Origin: Ulvibacter algarum
Lineage (GTDB): Bacteria > Bacteroidota > Bacteroidia > Flavobacteriales > Flavobacteriaceae
Reading direction: 5' to 3'
DNA: 64,000 bases
NCBI GenBank assembly: GCA_947488905.1
Contig: CANLBJ010000002.1
Location: forward strand, 124,001-188,000
Below, one piece after another: positions 36,366-43,809 of this stretch. A model generated the notes under the pieces. It saw only the letters and a program-made list of their open reading frames with translations, did not search any database and was not told where the DNA came from. The position numbers and the translations under genes were made by a program. How positions within the stretch are numbered: the stretch's first letter is position 1; each line of letters begins with the position of its first letter.

Positions 36366-36562
36366 TTGTACAACGGCTACGGCTATGGTTAGTAAGGGAT
36401 TTAAAAGTAGTAAACTTTCGATTAATCACTTAGCCAAAACTTTTTATTTTGTTTTATTTTTTTCTTTATAAAGCCAAATCAAAAAGATTTGGCGGACTCG
36501 GTTATAAGCTCGAAACTTTTGATTAAGCACAAAAGCCCGTATTAATTATAGCCCTTGTTACC
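36366..36562 (-). repeat. Palindromic element D (attC-like), overlapping the FMN reductase 3' end
   Basis: The left arm ACAACGGCTACGGCTATGG pairs imperfectly with the right arm at 36536-36562, whose minus strand reads AACAAGGGCTATAATTAA. The centre holds a perfect hairpin GCCAAATC-AAAAA-GATTTGGC (36473-36493) and an 18-bp direct repeat (36412-36429 and 36514-36531, two mismatches). The right arm contains the final codons and stop of the FMN reductase gene. Confidence 0.7.
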
Positions 36563-37102
36563 TGCTGGCTTTCTTGTCAATTTTTCAAACGATTCAACGA
36601 ATTTTTTCAATTCAGTTTCTGTTTTCTTATCTGATACCTTACCATTTTTCTCCACTTTACCTTTTATTCCCTGAATTAAAAGAGCTGTCTCATCTGTAAA
36701 TTTAGTTTGGACAGTTTCCATAATCAATTTCAGTTCTTCGTGTCCTTTTATTCCGCTTGCCGAAGCTGTGATAAGTCCAATTGGTTTGTCAGAGAAGACA
36801 GTTGTAGACACACACCATTCAATCATATTTTTTAAACCACTAGGAATACTGAAAACATATTCAGGTGTACAAATTATAACTCCGTCAGCATTTTCAATTT
36901 TAGTCCTAAATTCTGCAATTTTTTCAGGTATATTTTTGTCAGTCAGTTCTGTTTTGAAGTGTGGTAATTCGGTCAAATCATCTATAATCTCCATATCAAA
37001 ATCAGCTTTACCTGATTCCGCTATCCACTTGAGAATTGACAGATTTGCAGAATTATGACTGGCACTTCCACAAATTCCAATTATTTTTTTATTCCCTATC
37101 AT
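36542..37102 (-). CDS. NADPH-dependent FMN reductase family protein
   Basis: A 186-residue flavodoxin-like reductase. The FMN phosphate loop is GICGSASHNSANLSIL (about 9-24), and the conserved TPEYVFSIPSGLKNMIEW appears in the middle. The family reduces flavins, quinones, azo dyes or chromate, and the substrate is unknown. It is the first gene of the accessory block and the only one with a recognised function. Its last residues (GNKGYN) are encoded inside the arm of element D, so the gene and the palindrome move together. No start-proximal promoter box was seen. Confidence 0.88.
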   Translation of the reverse strand: MIGNKKIIGICGSASHNSANLSILKWIAESGKADFDMEIIDDLTELPHFKTELTDKNIPEKIAEFRTKIENADGVIICTPEYVFSIPSGLKNMIEWCVSTTVFSDKPIGLITASASGIKGHEELKLIMETVQTKFTDETALLIQGIKGKVEKNGKVSDKKTETELKKFVESFEKLTRKPAGNKGYN

Positions 37103-37278
37103 TCAATTTTTATTCGATTTTTTTTGCTTGCAGGTAACTAGTTATATAGTGCAATTTATGCATTATATCCAGTAAATAAAACTAGATATCTTTAGTTTAA
37201 AGTGCATCATATCAAGATACTAATTACTTATAAAAACAACAGAATACACACAGATTAAAAACTACTTAAAATTTCTAT

Positions 37279-37410
37279 TTAAGAGGGAAACCATATAAAG
37301 ACTATAATCCAAGTTAGAATGATTAAAATACTTGCCACGACGGCTATTCGCGTATTACTGCGAAAGACATCGGCTAAAATTTCTAATGCTAATTTTATTA
37401 ACTCAACCAT
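37279..37410 (-). CDS. 43-residue single-span membrane protein
   Basis: A short frame with an amphipathic N-terminus (MVELIKLALEILADVFRSN) and one strong membrane segment (about 22-41, VVASILIILTWIIVFIW). It begins 34 bp after the sodium:solute symporter stop on the same strand, and the gap has no obvious terminator, so it may be the last gene of that operon. It is supported by composition and context only. Function is unknown, though an accessory peptide of the transporter is one possibility. Confidence 0.5.
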   Translation of the reverse strand: MVELIKLALEILADVFRSNTRIAVVASILIILTWIIVFIWFPS

Positions 37411-37444
37411 TCTAGTTTAGCACGATTCTTTTATTATTTACCCA

Positions 37445-39151
37445 TTATTCAACAACAACCGCTTCACTTCTGTCATTAGGGCTATTACCCATTACTACTT
37501 GCAGTAAAACAGCGATCCCCATCACAATCCCAGAACCTGCAACATTAAGCCACAAGTAAGGCATTAAGTCTATCCACCAGAAATAGATGATGATGGCTTG
37601 GGTGATTATGGCAGCGATAAAAACTGCGCGGCTTTTCACAAATTTTATAAAAAAGGCGAGCAGGAAAATACCTAGCACATTTCCGTAGAAAATAGAGCCT
37701 ATGATATTTACAAGTTCAATTAGGTTTTCAAACAAGTTTGCAACAGAGGCCACGCAAATAGCAATGATTCCCCATAGTAGGGTAAACCATTTTGAAGCGT
37801 TTACATAATGCTTTTCGCCACGACCCCGCACGTTTCTTTTATATAAATCTATAGTGGTGGTTGATCCCAGTGCATTTAATTCTGACGCCGTAGATGACAT
37901 CGCGGCACTCAATATTACGGCAAGCAACAGCCCAATCATACCGGTAGGTAGATTGTTTAATATAAAGTGAATAAAGACATAATCTTTGTCATTAGTCTCA
38001 GCATCTGGATTTGCTTTTTTGATAGTAACTTTTGCTCTTTCTCTTAAGGCTTCTTGTTCTTTATTAAGCCCAGCTATTTCAGATAAAAGTTGTTTTTTCT
38101 CTGTTTGATTTTCAACTCTGCTGTACACTATTTGCTTTTTCTTGATGGCAGCCTCTAGTGTTATTTGTTCGCCTTCTAGAGTAGCATACTCTGCAGCAAA
38201 AGGAGAATTACGCACATCTTCTACCGCGCTTGGGTTAAAGTGAACAGGAGAGCTGTTAAACTGGTAAAAAACAAATACCATCACACCTACAAGCAAAATG
38301 AAAAACTGCATAGGTACTTTTAAGAGACCGTTAAAGATCATTCCCATTTGCATTTCTTTCATAGAACGACCGCTCAAATAACGCTGTACTTGACTTTGGT
38401 CAGTACCAAAATAGGAGAGTGCTAAAAAGGTTCCCCCTATTAATCCACTCCACACGGTGTACTTATTATTAAAATCAAAAGAAAAATCTAGCACATCTAG
38501 TTTACCACTAGCGCCTGCAATTTCTAGTGCTTTAGTAAAATTAACATCTAGCGGTAAATAATTTAAGATGATTAAAAAGGCAAGAAACATCCCTAAAAAG
38601 ATGATTCCCATTTGTTGTTTTTGGGTAACACTCACTGCTTTTGTACCACCACTCACGGTATAGATAATAACTAATAAACCAATACCAATATTAAGGTACA
38701 TTAAGTCCCAACCCAGAACGGCAGATAAAATTATAGAAGGCGCAAAGATGGTAATCCCAGCGGCAAGACCACGTTGTATTAAAAACAAGATGGCTGTTAA
38801 GGTTCTGGTTTTTAAATCAAACCGCGTTTCTAGATATTCGTAAGCTGTATAAACTTTAAGTCTGTGATAAATGGGGATAAACACGAGGCATATAATAACC
38901 ATCGCGATAGGGAGTCCAAAATAGAATTGTACAAAACCCATCCCGCTATGAAAGGCTTGCCCTGGCGTAGATAAAAATGTAATTGCACTCGCTTGAGTAG
39001 CCATTACACTAAGGCCAATGGTCCACCAGCGAGAGTCGCTCCCGCCTTTTAAATAATCTTTTACGTCTTTATTTGAGCGTGATTTATAAGTACCATATAG
39101 TACGATAAAAACAAGGGTTCCAATAAGAATATACCAGTCTAGATGCTGCAT
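37445..39151 (-). CDS. Sodium:solute symporter (SSS family)
   Basis: A 568-residue inner-membrane transporter of the LeuT-fold SSS family with about 13 membrane segments. Typical blocks are SRWWTIGLSVMATQASAITFLSTPGQAF, YEYLETRFDLKTRTLTAILF, YTVSGGTKAVSVTQKQQM and SAAMSSTASELNALGSTTTIDLY. Between later segments there is a polar insert of about 90 residues (about 295-385) predicted to be coiled coil (TLEGEQITLEAAIKKKQ...). The start follows the stop of the 44-aa gene without a gap, and the PIG-L gene is upstream in the same operon. The substrate is unknown; a sugar or amino-sugar derivative would fit the PIG-L neighbour. Confidence 0.9.
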   Translation of the reverse strand: MQHLDWYILIGTLVFIVLYGTYKSRSNKDVKDYLKGGSDSRWWTIGLSVMATQASAITFLSTPGQAFHSGMGFVQFYFGLPIAMVIICLVFIPIYHRLKVYTAYEYLETRFDLKTRTLTAILFLIQRGLAAGITIFAPSIILSAVLGWDLMYLNIGIGLLVIIYTVSGGTKAVSVTQKQQMGIIFLGMFLAFLIILNYLPLDVNFTKALEIAGASGKLDVLDFSFDFNNKYTVWSGLIGGTFLALSYFGTDQSQVQRYLSGRSMKEMQMGMIFNGLLKVPMQFFILLVGVMVFVFYQFNSSPVHFNPSAVEDVRNSPFAAEYATLEGEQITLEAAIKKKQIVYSRVENQTEKKQLLSEIAGLNKEQEALRERAKVTIKKANPDAETNDKDYVFIHFILNNLPTGMIGLLLAVILSAAMSSTASELNALGSTTTIDLYKRNVRGRGEKHYVNASKWFTLLWGIIAICVASVANLFENLIELVNIIGSIFYGNVLGIFLLAFFIKFVKSRAVFIAAIITQAIIIYFWWIDLMPYLWLNVAGSGIVMGIAVLLQVVMGNSPNDRSEAVVVE

Positions 39152-39286
39152 TTAGGCAAAGTGATTCATTAATAAATACATAAGATAAATATACACGGCG
39201 TTTGCTAATAAGACGACGGTAAATTTCCATTTCCAAACCACTTTGTGTTTGGCTATTTCTACTTGTTCTTCTGGGTCTGTAATCAT
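39152..39286 (-). CDS. 44-residue membrane protein between PIG-L and symporter genes
   Basis: An acidic N-terminus (MITDPEEQVEIAKHKVVW) and one or two membrane segments (about 22-42, FTVVLLANAVYIYLMYLLM). Its ATG overlaps the PIG-L stop as ATGA (39286-39283), and its own stop is directly followed by the symporter ATG. Tight coupling on both sides is strong evidence that it is translated. The layout recalls the small membrane subunits that precede some SSS transporters, so a transporter-associated role is inferred. Confidence 0.72.
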   Translation of the reverse strand: MITDPEEQVEIAKHKVVWKWKFTVVLLANAVYIYLMYLLMNHFA

Positions 39287-41775
39287 TTTCCTATCGAAAT
39301 TAGGTTAGTAAATAATCGATATGCTCCTGGAACACCTGCTGGTAACTCTCTAAAAAAGCTGAGTCCAGTGTAAATATAATGCCCTTTTCCGAAGGGAGCA
39401 ACAAGCAGCGACCCTTCTGTTTGCGGGTAGTCTTTATCGTGCATCCCTAAAATAGGCGTGAAGTTGTCATCCCATTCACTCGGGAAGTATAACCCACGTT
39501 CTTGTACCCATCCCTTAAAATCATCTTGTGTAATCTTATTAGGGGTATTAAGTACTGCGTGTTTTGGCGCTAAAAAATCTACTTTAGAAAACTCATCTGT
39601 TACACGATCACGAGATAGCTTTAATGTATAAGGAGCAAGATCTTCTGTTTTTAGACGATGACTCGTGTTGTATTGTAATAATAACGTCCCGCCTTGTTCT
39701 ACATATTTATTAAGTTCGTCTTGTTTAAAAGCAAGTTCTTCTACCGTATTATACGCTCTAATTCCCATTACTACAGCATCATATTTCTTCAGGTTTGCTG
39801 CGGAAATATTATTAGGTTCAATAGTAGTTACAGTATAACCTATTTGTCTTAAACTTTCTGGTATCGCGTCACCAGCGCCGTTGACATACCCTATGTGTTC
39901 TCCTTTTTTCTTAATATTTAAACGTGCCACCTTAGCTTTAGAAGGCAGTAACACACTTTGATATGGTATGTGGTCATAATCTAGAGTCACTAACTCTTTA
40001 GAATAAAAACGATCGCCCACAACTGCAAGCGGCTCAATATACCCTTCACTTTGATTTTCTGGTGGTGTCACTGTAAATATGACTGTTTGTTCTTCTCCTT
40101 TTCTAGTAAGCGAAAAAGATTGCTGTGATGGCGTTACCGTCCATCCTTCTGGTTTACCTAATTGTACAAAACCATTTACGTTATCTCTACCAGCTCTTAC
40201 TTTTATTGGAATTTGCTTTGCATCACCGCTTGCAAAAATTAATACTTTGTCTGCAATACTAGTGCTTACTTCTGGTACAATCTCAAGTGGTTGATACACT
40301 TCGCCATCTACAGGGTCATTATATTTATAAATCACATTACGGGTGATAGGCAAAGTCATTCTTCTATACTGTAAATTAAAGACCACTTGTTCTTGCACAG
40401 GTGTTTCTGGCAGGCCAATTAACGCTTCTTTTACTTTATACATACCAAGACTTCCTTCTTCTTGTAGCCAGTATGGGGCAGAAGATTCTGTTGCTTTACT
40501 CACCATCTCAGATGGGTAGTTAAATTTTTGGTTCTGTGTTAAAGCTTCATTCAACACTAAAATATCAGCGCCATCTTTTGCTTTTATGCTCTGTAAATTA
40601 AAAGGAACAGTCCCACGGTTTACGGCTTCAAAAGTAACGTTGTATTTCCCTTTGTTGTTTATGGTTTGTGTGTCTGCAACGGCTTCTATGTATAAACCGC
40701 TACAATCTATAATGAGTTGCTCTATTTCTGCTAGTTTAATAGCGCGCCAGTGTGAGTCTTCTAATTGAGAAATCATTTGGTGCGCTTGCATTAATGGCCC
40801 CACTATCGTTGAAGGATCTTTAAAATCAAAGTTAGCTTCTAGTGGGTTTAGTATGGCACCTATTGCATCACCACCTTTTAATCTTGACCAGTTAGTATTA
40901 ATACCACTAAATGGGTTTGTTTTTTCCTTCGGAAATTCTCCTTTTAAAAATTCTAGGTATTCTGTTTCATTACCACGAGTTCCAGTATTCCCGAAACCTT
41001 GTGACTTGTGCATACTTCTACTTAAAGCTGCAATCTCACCATTGCTTAAACCAAGGGCAGGGTAGTAGTTACCTGTTTCTACTTCTATTAAGTTTGTTTT
41101 ATCTGCTTTGTCAAAATTCTCACGGCTTCCATAAAACCACCAAGAAGTGTTCATAAAAAGTCGAGTAGGTTGCCAAGCTCCAAATGCCTTAGCAGAATTA
41201 GGAAACTCATTCGCATTTCCGACGCGATCAAAAGCATCAAAACTCAACATGGCAGAAGTGGTGTGATGACCGTGCGTTTTACCCGGAGTTCTGTGGTCAA
41301 AACGGTTAATGATAATATCTGGTTTAAATTTACGGATGGCTCTCACAACGTCACTCAAGACTTCATCGCTTTCCCAAATGGCAAGTGTTTCGTCTGGATG
41401 TTTAGAATACCCAAAGTCATTGGCGCGGGTAAACATTTGGCTCCCGCCATCTGTGCGACGCGCTGCTAATAACTCTTGCGTACGTATTACCCCAAGTAAT
41501 TCTCTAATTTCTGGACCTATTAGATTCTGGCCACCATCACCACGAGTTAGTGATAAATAGGCAGTACGTGCGTGAATATCATTTGCTAAAAAAGAAATAA
41601 GTCGCGTGTTCTCATCATCTGGATGCGCGGCAACATATAATGCAGAACCTATAAAATTGAGGTTCTGTAAATCGTGATATATTTCTGAAGCTGTTGGTTT
41701 TTGTGGCTGTTGAGCTAGTAGAGTAGTGGCGCTTACAAGTAGAAAAAGTAAGGCTGTAGTGATCTTTTTTGTCAT
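39283..41775 (-). CDS. Secreted PIG-L (LmbE-like) deacetylase, large form
   Basis: An 830-residue protein with a signal peptide to about residue 21. The PIG-L catalytic domain occupies about 40-280: VAAHPDDEN supplies H51, D53 and D54, and THGHHTTSAM supplies the third zinc ligand (H168 or H171). The family removes N-acetyl groups from sugars such as GlcNAc. The remaining 550 residues contain beta-rich regions and a late ThuA/GATase-like segment (YDAVVMGIRAYNTV, YVEQGGTLLLQYNT). It is much larger than BshB, so a bacillithiol role is unlikely. It heads an operon with a 44-aa membrane protein and a symporter, suggesting processing of an extracellular glycoside before uptake. Confidence 0.87.
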   Translation of the reverse strand: MTKKITTALLFLLVSATTLLAQQPQKPTASEIYHDLQNLNFIGSALYVAAHPDDENTRLISFLANDIHARTAYLSLTRGDGGQNLIGPEIRELLGVIRTQELLAARRTDGGSQMFTRANDFGYSKHPDETLAIWESDEVLSDVVRAIRKFKPDIIINRFDHRTPGKTHGHHTTSAMLSFDAFDRVGNANEFPNSAKAFGAWQPTRLFMNTSWWFYGSRENFDKADKTNLIEVETGNYYPALGLSNGEIAALSRSMHKSQGFGNTGTRGNETEYLEFLKGEFPKEKTNPFSGINTNWSRLKGGDAIGAILNPLEANFDFKDPSTIVGPLMQAHQMISQLEDSHWRAIKLAEIEQLIIDCSGLYIEAVADTQTINNKGKYNVTFEAVNRGTVPFNLQSIKAKDGADILVLNEALTQNQKFNYPSEMVSKATESSAPYWLQEEGSLGMYKVKEALIGLPETPVQEQVVFNLQYRRMTLPITRNVIYKYNDPVDGEVYQPLEIVPEVSTSIADKVLIFASGDAKQIPIKVRAGRDNVNGFVQLGKPEGWTVTPSQQSFSLTRKGEEQTVIFTVTPPENQSEGYIEPLAVVGDRFYSKELVTLDYDHIPYQSVLLPSKAKVARLNIKKKGEHIGYVNGAGDAIPESLRQIGYTVTTIEPNNISAANLKKYDAVVMGIRAYNTVEELAFKQDELNKYVEQGGTLLLQYNTSHRLKTEDLAPYTLKLSRDRVTDEFSKVDFLAPKHAVLNTPNKITQDDFKGWVQERGLYFPSEWDDNFTPILGMHDKDYPQTEGSLLVAPFGKGHYIYTGLSFFRELPAGVPGAYRLFTNLISIGK

Positions 41776-41798
41776 TTGAATGAATTATCTATTCATCC

Positions 41799-41806
41799 CA
41801 AAGATA
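41799..41806 (-). promoter_or_regulatory. Bacteroidota -7 box (TATCTTTG) for the PIG-L/symporter operon
   Basis: An exact TAnnTTTG match on the minus strand, 23 nt before the PIG-L ATG and just after the mscS-like gene stop. No good -33 element was seen. Confidence 0.55.
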
Positions 41807-41825
41807 CCTAAAACCTAAAAAAACC

Positions 41826-42419
41826 TTAATCTATTGGCTGTTCTTTAACATTTTTATCATCAGAATGGTCTTCAGCCTTTTCTTCATGATTTATTAAAAC
41901 ATTAATTAAATCTATCTCCTCTGGCTTAACAACACTCACTCCTTTTTGAATAATAAGACTATTTGGGTAGGTGATCATTTCGCCTAAAGTGGTTCTAAGA
42001 ATCACGTGAAATGTTTTGATATCTTCTATAGTACCTTGAAAATCATTCTCCTTATCATGTATCTTAATATAGTCTCCTATCTTATACGGAAATATAAAAA
42101 ACATAATAATACCGCTAGTAATGTTAGTAAGAATAGACCATTGTGCAAAAAAACCAACCCCTATTACTGCAAAAACAGATAGAAAAACAGAACCTAAATG
42201 ATCAAAATCTACTCCCCAAATGAAAAATATTACAAGGGCAATACAGAAGACCGTGGCATAATTAATATGCTTAATTATCAAACCCGTTCTTTGCTCTACA
42301 CGTTCTATTTTTCGAGCATATCTTTTGGTTAAATGAATTAACGTACCTCTTAGTAATATTAAAACAATGATGGTAATTAAGGTCTTTATTATACCTATTT
42401 CAAATGGACTTAAACTCAT
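41826..42419 (-). CDS. Small mechanosensitive channel (MscS family)
   Basis: A 197-residue membrane protein. Three hydrophobic segments (about 8-25, 50-70 and 75-105) are followed by an MscS beta domain with the recognisable FPYKIGDYIKIHDKENDFQGTIEDIKTFHVILRT and MITYPNSLIIQKGV. It releases solutes under osmotic downshock. It is shorter than E. coli MscS (286 residues) because the C-terminal alpha/beta domain is reduced to a short charged tail. It starts 6 nt after maf and is probably the last gene of the operon that begins with DUF2520. Confidence 0.88.
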   Translation of the reverse strand: MSLSPFEIGIIKTLITIIVLILLRGTLIHLTKRYARKIERVEQRTGLIIKHINYATVFCIALVIFFIWGVDFDHLGSVFLSVFAVIGVGFFAQWSILTNITSGIIMFFIFPYKIGDYIKIHDKENDFQGTIEDIKTFHVILRTTLGEMITYPNSLIIQKGVSVVKPEEIDLINVLINHEEKAEDHSDDKNVKEQPID

Positions 42420-42425
42420 AGTACT

Positions 42426-43013
42426 TTATGTATTTGCAATATCTAATAATCCTTGATAGACTTTACGCGTAGGTAATCCCATAACATTAAAGAAGCAACC
42501 TTCTATTTTTTCAATACCTATATATCCTAACCAATCTTGAATACCGTAGCTTCCTGCTTTGTCAAATGGCTTATAATTATCTACATAAAAAGCAATCTCA
42601 TCATCTGTTAATTCTTTAAACCAAACTTTAGTTACGTCATTGACTGTTGTTTGGCTATTTGCCATTGTAAAAGTTACAGAGGTAAACACCTCGTGCATAT
42701 CATTGCTTAAAGATCTAATCATTCTTTTAGCATCTGCAACATCTTTAGGTTTCCCTATGGCTTTTCCATCTTTCCAGACTATGGTGTCGCTTGTTACCAC
42801 AATAGTTGCTTCGGAAATGTCATTAAACGCACTCGCTTTAAGCTGCGATAAATAATCTGTAATGGCTTCACGTTGCAAGCTCTCATCAAATACTTCTTCT
42901 ACTTCTCTTACATCAATAGTAAAATCAAGGTCAAGTTTAGAAAAGAAATCTTGTCTTCTAGGTGAACCCGAGGCAAGGACGATATTGTATTTTTTTAATT
43001 GTTCTTTTAGCAT
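42426..43013 (-). CDS. maf: Maf-like nucleotide pyrophosphatase
   Basis: A 195-residue member of the Maf/YhdE family, house-cleaning enzymes that hydrolyse non-canonical or methylated nucleoside triphosphates. The signatures are ASGSPRRQDFF (about 14-24), VVTSDTIVWKDGKAIGKPKD and the late DKAGSYGIQDWLGYIGIEKIEGCFFNVMGLP. It is followed closely by the mscS-like gene and preceded by a 200-bp gap with dispersed repeats. Confidence 0.94.
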   Translation of the reverse strand: MLKEQLKKYNIVLASGSPRRQDFFSKLDLDFTIDVREVEEVFDESLQREAITDYLSQLKASAFNDISEATIVVTSDTIVWKDGKAIGKPKDVADAKRMIRSLSNDMHEVFTSVTFTMANSQTTVNDVTKVWFKELTDDEIAFYVDNYKPFDKAGSYGIQDWLGYIGIEKIEGCFFNVMGLPTRKVYQGLLDIANT

Positions 43014-43028
43014 TTTTTATATTATTAT

Positions 43029-43206
43029 GTCACATTGAGCGCAGTCGAAATGCTTATAGAATCCAAAGATTTAAAATATAATCCTATGGTGAATAATCAC
43101 ATTTGAGTGAGTGTGTCAATATTGTTATTCATTTGGTCTTCACAACTACGTTAGGTATCTTCAAATTTGCTTATCACAAATTCTCAAATAATGCTCAGAC
43201 TGACAT
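43029..43206. repeat. Two dispersed repeat fragments in the maf-GNAT gap
   Basis: CACATTGAGCGCAGTCGAAATG (around 43030-43052; reverse complement contains TTCGACTGCGCTCAATGTG) and GCTCAGACTGACATT (about 43194-43208). Similar words occur at 23.02, 53.96 and 54.03 kb, always between genes. No coding region was seen in the gap. Confidence 0.6.
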
Positions 43207-43212
43207 TTTTAT

Positions 43213-43809
43213 TTATTTTACTTTACTCTCAAGCATTTCTCTCACACCATCAAACCACTCCTCCTTCAATATACTCAGCACGATACTATCTCTTCTTCCT
43301 TCTGGGGCGGCACAGTTAGATCTTAATATACCTTCTACGGTGCAACCTATACTTTTCATTGCAGCAATGCTCCTTTCATTTGCTGCATCTGCTCTAAACT
43401 CTACACGTTCTACACCTAGAGTTTCAAATGCAAAAGTAAGCATCAATAGTTTACAATTTTTATTTAATCCGGTTCCTTGATAGTTTTTTCCGTACCAAGT
43501 ATATCCTAGTTGTAAGGTATTGTGTTGTGGCTGTATATCGTAAAAACGAGTAGTCCCAGCACATTGCCCAGTCGCTTTATCAAAAATGATAAACGGAAAA
43601 CTATCTCCCGTTTCTTTTTTCTGAAATGCCACATTTACATACCTACGCATATTCATTTCACCACTGGCAGAGAGTAACGAGTAAGTCCATAATGTGGGCT
43701 CGTTAATTGAAAAGGGTAAAAGTAAATTGATATCTTTTGGCTCTAATGGACGCATTAAAACACGATCGTTTTCTAAGACTAAGGTATTATTAAAGAGTGA
43801 TAGGTTCAT
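43213..43809 (-). CDS. GNAT family N-acetyltransferase (RimJ/RimL-like)
   Basis: A 198-residue acetyltransferase. The N-terminal LENDRVLMRPLEPKDINLLLPF is typical of RimJ/RimL-type GNATs, QLGYTWYGKNYQGTGLNKNCKLLMLTFAFE is the acetyl-CoA-binding motif A region, and GVERVEFRADAANERSIAAMKSIGCTVEG is motif B. The substrate could be a ribosomal protein, another N-terminus or a small amine. It overlaps the end of the UbiA gene by 20 bp, so it belongs to the same operon. Confidence 0.88.
   Translation of the reverse strand: MNLSLFNNTLVLENDRVLMRPLEPKDINLLLPFSINEPTLWTYSLLSASGEMNMRRYVNVAFQKKETGDSFPFIIFDKATGQCAGTTRFYDIQPQHNTLQLGYTWYGKNYQGTGLNKNCKLLMLTFAFETLGVERVEFRADAANERSIAAMKSIGCTVEGILRSNCAAPEGRRDSIVLSILKEEWFDGVREMLESKVK

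Noticed and set aside
34104-37102. A defence-system operon in the accessory block
   Set aside because: Apart from the FMN reductase, none of the proteins shows nuclease, ATPase, TIR, reverse transcriptase or other defence-type motifs. They are lipoproteins, a small membrane protein and an exported protein.
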